From contig CALIMO010000131.1 in the NCBI GenBank assembly GCA_938045655.1, positions 1-14,085 on the forward strand: a stretch of DNA of 14,085 nt, written 5' to 3'. The position numbers and the translations under genes were made by a program. The stretch is from an uncultured bacterium (GTDB lineage Bacteria; Patescibacteriota; Saccharimonadia; Saccharimonadales; Saccharimonadaceae). The notes under the pieces were generated by a model that saw only the letters and a program-made list of their open reading frames with translations, was not told the DNA's origin and made no database searches. Shown piece by piece: positions 1-5,952 of the stretch. Each line of letters starts with the position of its first letter. The stretch's first letter is position 1.

Positions 1-22
1 AGTTTTGTCAAATTGTTGTAAA

Positions 23-430
23 TTAACTTAAATTAAAATTATGTTTCATTGCTTGAAATTTAGCGTAGCTAGAATTATTAAAGCTTTTCGAGGTTACTTC
101 ATCGCATTCATTTTGTTTTTTCCGCTCTCGCTTTTCAGCTAATTTTGAAATTTGTCTATTTAAAAATTCTCGCATTATTTTTAAAGTTTTTTCAAGGTTT
201 TTCTTACTCCAAATTTTCGCAAAATAACCCTTTTTATCTTTAATTTTACCCGCAAAAGACGCATTTTTCATCATTTTCACGCTCGCCTCGAACTCTTTGT
301 TAAAATTCTTCTGGCGATTTCGAAACATCGGCAAAAAACTATTGCCATCTATAAATTTAGTTGCGTCGCCAAGCACTTCACGCATTTTTGAATTTCGCAA
401 ATTATCGCGAATAATTGTTATCTTTTTCAT
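23..430 (-). CDS. Unrecognised small basic protein (135 aa)
   Basis: I do not recognise a family. The protein is strongly basic, rich in Lys, Arg and Asn, with no signal peptide or membrane segment. The middle (about residues 60-80) has the pattern GKIKDKKGYFAKIW followed by predicted helix. It loosely recalls C-terminal parts of plasmid or phage replication and DNA-binding proteins, but this is only an impression. The ATG start is supported by CGGAG five bases upstream. The gene lies beyond the late-operon terminator and has its own strong promoter (558-586), so it is not part of the virion operon. A terminator-like hairpin (485-533) sits between promoter and gene, so expression probably depends on read-through. 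That the ORF is a real gene is fairly sure; its function is unknown. Confidence 0.6.
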   Translation of the reverse strand: MKKITIIRDNLRNSKMREVLGDATKFIDGNSFLPMFRNRQKNFNKEFEASVKMMKNASFAGKIKDKKGYFAKIWSKKNLEKTLKIMREFLNRQISKLAEKRERKKQNECDEVTSKSFNNSSYAKFQAMKHNFNLS

Positions 431-484
431 ATTTACTCCGTCTATTGTTATTTTAGAGTAAAATTTGAAGTATTTATTTTCAAA

Positions 485-533
485 GAAAAATCACTCCAAT
501 ATCGTCGTTTTACAGCGACGTGGAGTGATTTTC
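485..533 (-). terminator. Leader hairpin with T-tract (attenuator or small RNA)
   Basis: Read on the minus strand, a 12-bp stem (521-532 pairs with 487-498) encloses a 5-bp CGTCG/CGACG stem (516-520 with 503-507) and an 8-base loop. A 4-base bulge (ATAT, 499-502) lies only on the 3' side, and the outer stem runs straight into TTTTTCTTT. It lies about 20 bases after the expected start site of the promoter at 558-586 and 57 bases before the ATG of the 23-430 gene. It could be an attenuator for that gene or the body of a small RNA. Its shape matches the plus-strand element at 13025-13070. Confidence 0.5.
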
Positions 534-557
534 TTGATATTTGTACTAATCACTTTA

Positions 558-586
558 ATTATATATTATATTTTCTCAAAAGTCAA
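558..586 (-). promoter_or_regulatory. Sigma-70-type promoter for the 23-430 unit
   Basis: On the minus strand, TTGACT (586-581) is separated by exactly 17 bases from TATAAT (563-558), followed by TAAAGT. This is close to consensus. Spacing and flanks nearly copy the promoter at 12988-13016 (TTGACT, 17 bases, TAGTAT, then TAAAGT). It reads away from the late operon, toward the gene at 23-430. Confidence 0.7.
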
Positions 587-621
587 ACTTTTCATCAAAA
601 AAATGCTAAGCAATAAAAAAT

Positions 622-646
622 AAAAACCGCTTCAACAGCGGTTTTT
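622..646 (-). terminator. Rho-independent terminator of the late operon
   Basis: AAAAACCGC (622-630) and GCGGTTTTT (638-646) form a 9-bp stem with a 7-base loop. It has A-runs on one side and T-runs on the other, so it can work in both directions. It lies about 50 bases past the stop codon of the last late gene (699-1196) and should end the virion/lysis transcript. Confidence 0.85.
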
Positions 647-698
647 AGAAAACATTAAGTTAGTAACCTTTTATTTCTTCAGCTTTCACTACTCAACC

Positions 699-1196
699 CT
701 AAGCCAATTCCCCGGTCGCAATCATTGAAACAGTAACATCAAGTTCTTGGTTAACTCTCGCCAAAGATACCATGGTAAATTCAACATAAGTAGTAGTCAC
801 AACCGTACTAAACACAGCTAATGGGTTTATTCCTGCGTTCAAAATCTGAACCGCCACAGCTGGTGGATTTTTAAACGCCTTAGGAAATTCGATTCTCGTT
901 TTCTCATTCCTTTGTCGGAAGAACTTGGCGTTCCAATAGGTCTGATCGAACCACTGAGTGTGAACTTGTTGCGTTTTATGTTGAGTAGCCAAATTTCCAG
1001 ATTGAATTATTTGAGTATTCGATTGTTTAAGTTTGATCGGTTCAATAGAATTATCATCTAGGTTTAAACCGCTTGCTAGACCATTTACAAAATTAGCCGT
1101 AGCTTTGTCGTTAGCCACCAAATCATCCAAATCCTGCGCATTCAAAACTGACAAAGGAACAAAATCTTTATTGTGCGGTAAAGTTAATTTAGCCAT
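699..1196 (-). CDS. Putative tail fibre / receptor-binding protein with H-type-lectin-like C-terminus (165 aa)
   Basis: The N-terminal half (1-90) is polar and Asn/Gln-rich with no recognised domain. The C-terminal part (about 98-165) has the layout of an H-type lectin-like phage fibre domain: RIEFPKAFKNPPAVAV, then beta-rich sequence, then a closing IATGE. That layout (F..F..PP.V.v ... iA.G) is common in tail fibres and spike tips, so host-surface binding is the inferred role. The start is the ATG at 1196, two bases after the amidase stop, with only a weak, distant SD, so translation is probably coupled. It is the last gene before the terminator at 622-646. A fibre gene after the lysis genes is an unusual place. 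Confidence 0.6.
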   Translation of the reverse strand: MAKLTLPHNKDFVPLSVLNAQDLDDLVANDKATANFVNGLASGLNLDDNSIEPIKLKQSNTQIIQSGNLATQHKTQQVHTQWFDQTYWNAKFFRQRNEKTRIEFPKAFKNPPAVAVQILNAGINPLAVFSTVVTTTYVEFTMVSLARVNQELDVTVSMIATGELA

Positions 1197-1197
1197 A

Positions 1198-1434
1198 TTA
1201 TTTCATCAATCTTTCCTGCGCATCGGCATAACCTTCAACACCAATGAACGCTAAAATTGGTGTAAAAATTGTTAAAAGTTGTCCCGCATCTAATCCCCAG
1301 TTGAAGCAATAGTTCAATAGTGCCACAATTGTAGAAACTGTTGCCAAAATAAACTTTCTCGATTTAAATTGTGCCGGAATAGTGAGTTTCTTAGTCTTTT
1401 CCGCTTTTTCATCATTTTTAATATTGTGCGACAT
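1198..1434 (-). CDS. Possible nested holin (78 aa) from an internal start in the endolysin gene
   Basis: The in-frame codon M299 of the endolysin gene is preceded by AAGGAGAGGAG, nine bases from the second GGAG to the ATG. The same nine-base spacing is seen at true starts at 11188 and 5952. Translation from here gives 78 residues: a charged leader (1-27), two hydrophobic segments (about 28-46 and 53-67) and a short polar end. That is the size and topology of a small two-segment phage holin, which forms membrane lesions to let an endolysin act. The alternative is that the SD is a by-product of Gly-Glu-Glu codons. Against that, two GAG codons are used together where GAA is mostly used nearby. 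Confidence 0.45.
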   Translation of the reverse strand: MSHNIKNDEKAEKTKKLTIPAQFKSRKFILATVSTIVALLNYCFNWGLDAGQLLTIFTPILAFIGVEGYADAQERLMK

Positions 1435-2328
1435 TTCGTTTTTCTCCTCTCCTTGAACTTCAACTTCTTTATTTTGATCTGTTTTTGGCTCATCTTGAGT
1501 GGTTGTCAGCTGTTGGTTGTCTGCCACTTTTTCAACAGGGTTTTCCACAACTGGCTCAGTTGGTTTTTCTTCGACAATTTCTTCCAAATCGTTCGAATTG
1601 AAGCCATATTTAGTACCTTTGCTCAAGCTCCACCGATTCATATAATATTTCGCACCATAATATTCCACAAAGCCTGAAATTTCAACTACTTCACCTTTGC
1701 CAAAAGTCTTCTTACTCTTCCAATTTGGCGCCGTGTTCAAATCCCAAAGCTCCGTTTGGTCGAGCAATGTTCGCATTTTCTTTGGCTCATCAAATTTCGT
1801 TGGCTGCGGAATTTCTACTGCTGGAACAGGATCAGGTTGACGAGCTGGCGCTGGTTGAACTACTCCGCGATATTTTGCCGTCATCAAGTCGTTTAAGCGA
1901 TTTAAGTCATAATTTCCAGGGCAAGCTGTCGCAAAAAAATCACTGTGTCTATAAAGCATTGGTTCAACTCCGGTTTCACGCCACAAATCCGCCAAAACTT
2001 CTGCGACCACGTCATAATCTTCATCACGACACCTTGGGTCGCATTCAATCCCAATTGAGCGGCAGTTAGCATCCCAGTCTCCAGCGTGCCAAGCTGTATC
2101 TGCATTCGAAACTAAATGATACACTTTTCGCCCAGTTCCTGAAACCACAAAGTGTGCGCTTGTACCGGGTCCGCGTTCGAAAAATTGAACCACACCCTCT
2201 GCTGTTGGGTTTTGATTTGGATCACCCCACCAGTGAATTACTACCGTTCCATCCCAACTTTTACCACCTCGCCCAGGCGTATAGCTCTTTGCGTTGTGAT
2301 CTGTTATATAGTCATAATTATAAGCCAT
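1198..2328 (-). CDS. Endolysin: N-acetylmuramoyl-L-alanine amidase fused to SH3-like and holin-like domains (376 aa)
   Basis: Residues 1-150 are an Amidase_2 (T7-lysozyme/PGRP fold) domain that cuts the MurNAc-L-Ala bond. Expected zinc ligands are visible as H32 (VVIHWWGD), H128 (YRHSDFF) and C136 (TACPG), with the conserved IGIEC at 92-96. Residues about 185-250 form an SH3b-like wall-binding domain (WKSKKTFGKGEVVEI, YYMNRWS). A charged linker (251-320) leads to two hydrophobic segments (about 326-344 and 351-365) and the holin-like end FIGVEGYADAQER. The ATG at 2328 has GGAG five bases upstream. The amidase part resembles actinobacterial-phage endolysins (from memory). Odd points are the membrane domain on a soluble-type endolysin and an internal start at 1434 that would make that domain alone. 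It follows the XhlA-like gene at 2338-2643. Confidence 0.9.
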   Translation of the reverse strand: MAYNYDYITDHNAKSYTPGRGGKSWDGTVVIHWWGDPNQNPTAEGVVQFFERGPGTSAHFVVSGTGRKVYHLVSNADTAWHAGDWDANCRSIGIECDPRCRDEDYDVVAEVLADLWRETGVEPMLYRHSDFFATACPGNYDLNRLNDLMTAKYRGVVQPAPARQPDPVPAVEIPQPTKFDEPKKMRTLLDQTELWDLNTAPNWKSKKTFGKGEVVEISGFVEYYGAKYYMNRWSLSKGTKYGFNSNDLEEIVEEKPTEPVVENPVEKVADNQQLTTTQDEPKTDQNKEVEVQGEEKNEMSHNIKNDEKAEKTKKLTIPAQFKSRKFILATVSTIVALLNYCFNWGLDAGQLLTIFTPILAFIGVEGYADAQERLMK

Positions 2329-2337
2329 TTCTTCTCC

Positions 2338-2643
2338 TTATTTTTTAATTAATCCGCCATTCAAGACAAATTGCACTAATGCTCCCAAAATCGCCACGCC
2401 AACCGCCCAAACAATCTTGCTTTGATTTTCCTCGAGTCGCCGAAGACGCTCTTTGTTGCGTTCAGCTTCACGCCGCACGCTCTCAATATCTTTTTGATGC
2501 TCAGTGACTGATTTTGACAATCCTGCAATAATCTCCAGCTGATCATTGGTGTGTTCTACAATTTGCGTTAAGCTGTTAATCTTCTCTTCCAAAACATCAA
2601 TTCGTGCCTCGAAGACTTCTTTACTGATATATTTATCTTCCAT
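2338..2643 (-). CDS. XhlA-like coiled-coil membrane protein of the lysis cassette (101 aa)
   Basis: Residues 5-75 form a long charged, heptad-patterned helix (coiled coil), followed by one hydrophobic segment at about 76-96 and a short Lys-Lys end. This is the layout of the haemolysin XhlA family, which works with holin and amidase in PBSX-like phages. The gene lies just before the amidase gene (ten bases apart), and its product would be anchored in the cytoplasmic membrane. The ATG at 2643 follows AGGAG by about four bases. It is the first gene after the late promoter box at 2688-2709, so it and the two genes after it can form a lysis/fibre transcription unit. A spanin-like or tail-associated role cannot be excluded. 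Confidence 0.7.
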   Translation of the reverse strand: MEDKYISKEVFEARIDVLEEKINSLTQIVEHTNDQLEIIAGLSKSVTEHQKDIESVRREAERNKERLRRLEENQSKIVWAVGVAILGALVQFVLNGGLIKK

Positions 2644-2687
2644 ATTTCTCCTTTCTCCCTTATTAAAATCGCTTCTTATCTTCCTTA

Positions 2688-2709
2688 ATTGTAAGATTAA
2701 ATAGTCGAG
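2688..2709 (-). promoter_or_regulatory. Putative phage late promoter, lysis block
   Basis: On the minus strand this reads CTCGACTATTT (2709-2699), five bases, then TACAAT (2693-2688). It touches the stop codon of the upstream gene and lies 45 bases before the ATG of the XhlA-like gene. There is no normal -35 hexamer 17 bases upstream of the -10. The same box and spacing recur at 8571-8592 and 12943-12964. Confidence 0.65.
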
Positions 2710-2711
2710 TG

Positions 2712-3098
2712 CTAAAAGGCTGTGCTTGATAGCTTTAATTTCGCCTCCACCGTAAAAGATGGATAAAACTCACCATTATAACTACTTAAAGTCGCCACTT
2801 CCAATATATGTAGTCCAGGCCTTTTTTGATAAACTTGCGCAAGAACCCTTGTCTCATCAATCCGATTTTTATCTGCTGAGAATAAAACCGAGTTTGAGCA
2901 GCACCAGTCATCGCTAAGGCTTACCTTTAGAGCCACCATTTCAAAGAATACGCCACTTGGCGTAACAATCTCTGTTTCAAATCGCTCCCAGTTATGGTGA
3001 GTTCCAGCAGGAATTTCAATTTTAGCCGAATACTCTTGTAGTTTCTGACTTTGCGCACCAAATCGCGAAAGCTTTCGAAAGTTCGATATTTTTGTCAT
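2712..3098 (-). CDS. Small tail-tip or fibre-associated protein (128 aa)
   Basis: I do not recognise a family. The sequence is beta-rich with no membrane segment. It has an N-terminal polar stretch and a middle region with a Cys pair (DDWCCSN, about 68-74). The end (VEAKLKLSSTAF) resembles the last beta strand of a fibre or carbohydrate-binding domain. The ATG at 3098 overlaps the TGA of the upstream gene (ATGA) and has an AGGGGAT SD, so the two are translationally coupled. It lies between tail-tip genes and the lysis cassette, which fits a minor tail structural or receptor-contact role. That role is inferred from position. Confidence 0.5.
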   Translation of the reverse strand: MTKISNFRKLSRFGAQSQKLQEYSAKIEIPAGTHHNWERFETEIVTPSGVFFEMVALKVSLSDDWCCSNSVLFSADKNRIDETRVLAQVYQKRPGLHILEVATLSSYNGEFYPSFTVEAKLKLSSTAF

Positions 3099-3769
3099 AG
3101 TTCATCCCCTAAAATCATCACATATTGCTCATCGCCCGTTGCTGAATTTAAGCGAACTCTATGTTCATTCGCTAAAGCTCCACTCGTTAAATCAGCTGCA
3201 ATACTGGTAAAAATTGGCGCAATCACATTCCGCGTTTTGTAATTCGTATCGATAGGAATCGAAGTTTTACTCCAAACCTTAACTTGCGGAATATAACCAA
3301 AATTATGTTCAATTTCTGCACTTGCTCCAACTTTTTCAAACTTCCAAACTTTTGGATAATTCAATCGTGAATCGCTAATAAAATTGCCCGAATCTTGATA
3401 AATCTCTGAAATATCACCTTCAAACTCTGGTGGCGCAAACGCCATAATTCGAAAATAAAACACCACATCACCGTCATAAAGGTTATCAGCCAGATCAAAA
3501 TACACTCTGCTTTCATCTGCTCCAATATTACAAACTCTCTCCGGTCGCAGTTGTGAGAAATTCGGCGTGCTTAACGAGAGGTCATAACTCGGCAAAAAGT
3601 CGCTATTCAGACTCCATTGCCCAATCAATAGTGGTGTAAAAGGCAGTCCATGTTCAAAGCTCGTTCTTGCAATATCTCCCGCACGACAAGGCACGCTAAA
3701 CTCTCTTTTATAGATAATATAAGGTGTCTTAAAGTTTGAATTATATATAAACCTCTCAATCTTACTCAC
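3095..3769 (-). CDS. Minor tail / tail-tip protein with two HxxGxxP-like units (224 aa)
   Basis: It starts with GTG at 3769, directly after a strong GGGAGGGGTGAT SD that overlaps the stop of the preceding gene. The protein is beta-rich, without signal peptide or membrane segments. Two segments look alike: SFEHGLPFTPLLIGQWS (about 37-53) and EIEHNFGYIPQVKVWSK (about 152-168). Each has His, then Leu/Phe, Pro, and a closing Trp-Ser. The HNxGYxP pattern is common in phage tail and fibre proteins. The gene is coupled on both sides (two-base gap upstream, ATGA downstream), so its product probably acts with these small neighbours at the tail tip. The exact role is unknown. Confidence 0.55.
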   Translation of the reverse strand: MSKIERFIYNSNFKTPYIIYKREFSVPCRAGDIARTSFEHGLPFTPLLIGQWSLNSDFLPSYDLSLSTPNFSQLRPERVCNIGADESRVYFDLADNLYDGDVVFYFRIMAFAPPEFEGDISEIYQDSGNFISDSRLNYPKVWKFEKVGASAEIEHNFGYIPQVKVWSKTSIPIDTNYKTRNVIAPIFTSIAADLTSGALANEHRVRLNSATGDEQYVMILGDEL

Positions 3770-3770
3770 A

Positions 3771-4040
3771 TCACCCCTCCCGATTTAGTTCATCAATCAC
3801 ATCAATCCCAGCTTTCGAAATTGCTTCAATAATTTCACCTGTTTTAGGGTGTTTACCAATCAAAATTCGCTTTGTACCGTCATCTTCTGCATAAACAAAC
3901 CCGTCTTTATTAATTCTCGTCAAAACGACCCCATTATTCGAAATAATTAACTCGCCCGTCGTTTGATTGAGCTTAATATTTCCACCGAGCGAGTTTACTA
4001 CTCGATCACCCTGAAACTCGACATTCTTTTCAATAGCCAT
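3771..4040 (-). CDS. Small tail-tip / baseplate accessory protein (89 aa)
   Basis: The family is not recognised. The short, beta-rich sequence (GNIKLNQTTGELIISNNG, TRINKDGFVYAEDDGTKRIL) resembles fragments found at the start of phage tail-fibre or side-tail proteins, where 'GTxRILIG' motifs occur. The ATG at 4040 overlaps the TAA of the tail-hub gene (TAATG), so translation is coupled. Its stop is followed by the GTG of the next gene, again coupled. A role as adaptor between the hub and the distal tip proteins is inferred from position only. Confidence 0.5.
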   Translation of the reverse strand: MAIEKNVEFQGDRVVNSLGGNIKLNQTTGELIISNNGVVLTRINKDGFVYAEDDGTKRILIGKHPKTGEIIEAISKAGIDVIDELNREG

Positions 4041-5584
4041 TACCCCAACAAATCCTTTCCGTCTAATACAGACTTATCCAATATGAACGCACTCGCAACT
4101 TTATGGGGTTTTCCAGTCAAAATCGTTTCATATCCACTCGAACTTAAACTCGTTTTGATCCCAGTAATCAAATAATTACCCTTATCCTTATAATTAACAC
4201 TCACAACATCACCAAGTTGTAGTGCAGGGTTACCCTTAACCTTTATTGAAATCGTTGGCGAGAATTTTGCATATTTTGTCAAAACATCAGTCGCAAACAG
4301 ATCACAATTACGATAATTGCCAAAATATGGATTATCGGTAATCTCAAGCGCTTTTTTACCGTAGCGTTCCATGCTCTCACGGTCAAAAGCCTCATATTTA
4401 ATGGTATCTACGATTTTTGCACTCTCACCCCATAGTTCAATTTTCGAGATTTTCGAGGTTGTAGTTCCAATATTATTTACAATCAACTTATAAGAATCTG
4501 CGAATAACTCACCCTTCAAATTTACTCCAGAATTATCAACTCGATCGCCTTTTTTCAGCTCAACCCAGCTTTCCCCAGTCTTAGCACCAACTGAAATTGG
4601 TTGAACACTCCATGCCGGATCATCAAGAGTCAGCCAAATTGTAAGCTTATCACCAGGGCGAATCACCCATTCCTCTTTACCTTCCGTACTAAAAATTGGT
4701 TGCAAAGGTTGAATTTCTCGCACATCACTTTTAATATTCACATAATTCACCACATCATCAACCCGTTCCGTCTCGATGCTGATAATATTGCTCTCATTGA
4801 ATATCATTTGTGAAGTTTTACCAAGATTTCCACTGCGGTTCTCAAACCGAATAATTCCCTGTTCATCGAGCCAAAGCGAACCATTCTCAGCTTGAACCAA
4901 GTTTTTCAAAACTGTTGCCACGTTGTCATCATTCTTCAAATATACAAAGGGGATCGTATTTTGACCTTTTTTAATACTAAACTGATTCTCGTCCATTCCA
5001 TATTGCTTAAAAATCTCTCGCAAAAGAACATCAGTTGAGACATCTCTCATCATAATCGTTCTGTTAAGTTTTGTATCCGCAATATCACTCAAAAAATCAA
5101 GCGCACTCCAAGTAATTGTCTTGTCATCATTATAAATTGGAAGTTTTTCCGTTAACCCCACAAAAACCTGAACGCTCCCCGCATTTTTCGCCCCAAGGTG
5201 AAGCCTCAGCGGTCTTTTTGGCAAAATATAATCTGCCACAGGGCTTTTTTTAGTCGTTTCGAAGAAAGAGAAATAATCGTCATAATTATTCAATTTTATA
5301 TCCGCCACCCCAGATTGAATATTATGAGGAAATTTCACCGAACGCTCCACATTCATTGATAATAGCCGATCCGAAATATCCTCGTATTGAAATGCATCCC
5401 ACACCTGTGCAGGGTTACCCTCAGGAGTCGCTAATAAATCTCCGCTATCCAGTTTAGACTTACCTAAAGTGAACCATTCTGTCGATTCATTCTTTTTTCG
5501 TGAAAAACTAATCTTCGCGTTCCAATCCATTACAACGATATTACCGCTAAAAGCCTTCTTAAATTTATCACTCACAATTTGCAT
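4040..5584 (-). CDS. Tail hub / minor tail protein (514 aa)
   Basis: This lies two genes after the tape measure, where siphophages encode the tail-associated (Tal/gp27-like) hub. Residues 65-160 carry a pattern typical of these proteins: GVADIKLNNYDDYFS, then PKRPLRLHLGA and VQVFVGLTEKLPIYNDDKTITWSALDFLSDI. Residues 430-500 (NPALQLGDVVSVNY, YLITGIKTSLSSSGYETILTG) match the closing barrel of hub proteins, which ends in a beta-hairpin. I see no peptidase or lysozyme motif. The SD is GGAG eight bases before the ATG at 5584. The product would cap the tail tube and carry the tip proteins encoded downstream. The class is fairly confident, the exact subfamily is not. Confidence 0.75.
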   Translation of the reverse strand: MQIVSDKFKKAFSGNIVVMDWNAKISFSRKKNESTEWFTLGKSKLDSGDLLATPEGNPAQVWDAFQYEDISDRLLSMNVERSVKFPHNIQSGVADIKLNNYDDYFSFFETTKKSPVADYILPKRPLRLHLGAKNAGSVQVFVGLTEKLPIYNDDKTITWSALDFLSDIADTKLNRTIMMRDVSTDVLLREIFKQYGMDENQFSIKKGQNTIPFVYLKNDDNVATVLKNLVQAENGSLWLDEQGIIRFENRSGNLGKTSQMIFNESNIISIETERVDDVVNYVNIKSDVREIQPLQPIFSTEGKEEWVIRPGDKLTIWLTLDDPAWSVQPISVGAKTGESWVELKKGDRVDNSGVNLKGELFADSYKLIVNNIGTTTSKISKIELWGESAKIVDTIKYEAFDRESMERYGKKALEITDNPYFGNYRNCDLFATDVLTKYAKFSPTISIKVKGNPALQLGDVVSVNYKDKGNYLITGIKTSLSSSGYETILTGKPHKVASAFILDKSVLDGKDLLG

Positions 5585-5586
5585 TT

Positions 5587-5952
5587 TTAAATCTCCGTAA
5601 ATTCAGCCTCAGCATTTCGAACCATTCCGTCAAAAGCTATCACTTCGCGTTTTCCTAATTCGAAATAAACCGGAACATCAACCGCTCCATCAATTCCTTC
5701 GATAGTTAGTTTCACTACCTCCTGATTTTCAATTTGGCGATCATAAAAGCCTTTAATTTCATCAAATTCTTCTTTTGTAAGATATGACCAAGTGTGTTTC
5801 CAGGTTCTCTTCCTATTACCAATAATATAACTCGTCAAAGAATTATCTAAAGTTTTCACTTGTTTAACATTATCAGTAGTGGATTCTGTGAGTGGAACTT
5901 CCACTAAAGCCCATTCAACAGTTTTTTGCGAATCTTTCAAAATAATCTTCAT
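5587..5952 (-). CDS. Distal tail (Dit-like) protein (121 aa)
   Basis: It lies directly after the tape measure gene and before the hub, the standard Dit position. The short length (usual Dit 200-300 aa) suggests only the N-terminal ring domain is present. The sequence alternates beta strands with a conserved aromatic block (RTWKHTWSYLTKEEFDEIKGFYDRQ, split here as TWKHTWSYL and EFDEIKGFYDR, about 50-73), typical of small phage tail proteins of this kind. The ATG at 5952 overlaps the tape measure TAA (TAATG), with AGGAG nine bases upstream. The product should form the ring joining tail tube and hub. This rests on position and general pattern. Confidence 0.6.
   Translation of the reverse strand: MKIILKDSQKTVEWALVEVPLTESTTDNVKQVKTLDNSLTSYIIGNRKRTWKHTWSYLTKEEFDEIKGFYDRQIENQEVVKLTIEGIDGAVDVPVYFELGKREVIAFDGMVRNAEAEFTEI

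Noticed and set aside
521..557. Antiterminator pairing of AGTGATT near 547-553 with AATCACT of the leader hairpin
   Set aside because: The upstream partner lies at or before the expected transcription start (about 550), so most of it would not be in the RNA.
1369..2352. Long plus-strand ORFs opposite the endolysin gene
   Set aside because: They are antisense shadows without SD or family patterns, lying opposite clear amidase and SH3 coding sequence.
3095..3098. TGA reassigned to an amino acid (code 4 or 25, as in some CPR bacteria)
   Set aside because: TGA ends several genes at tight ATGA overlaps (3095, 10161) and just before the GTG start (3771). The proteins are intact with the standard code.
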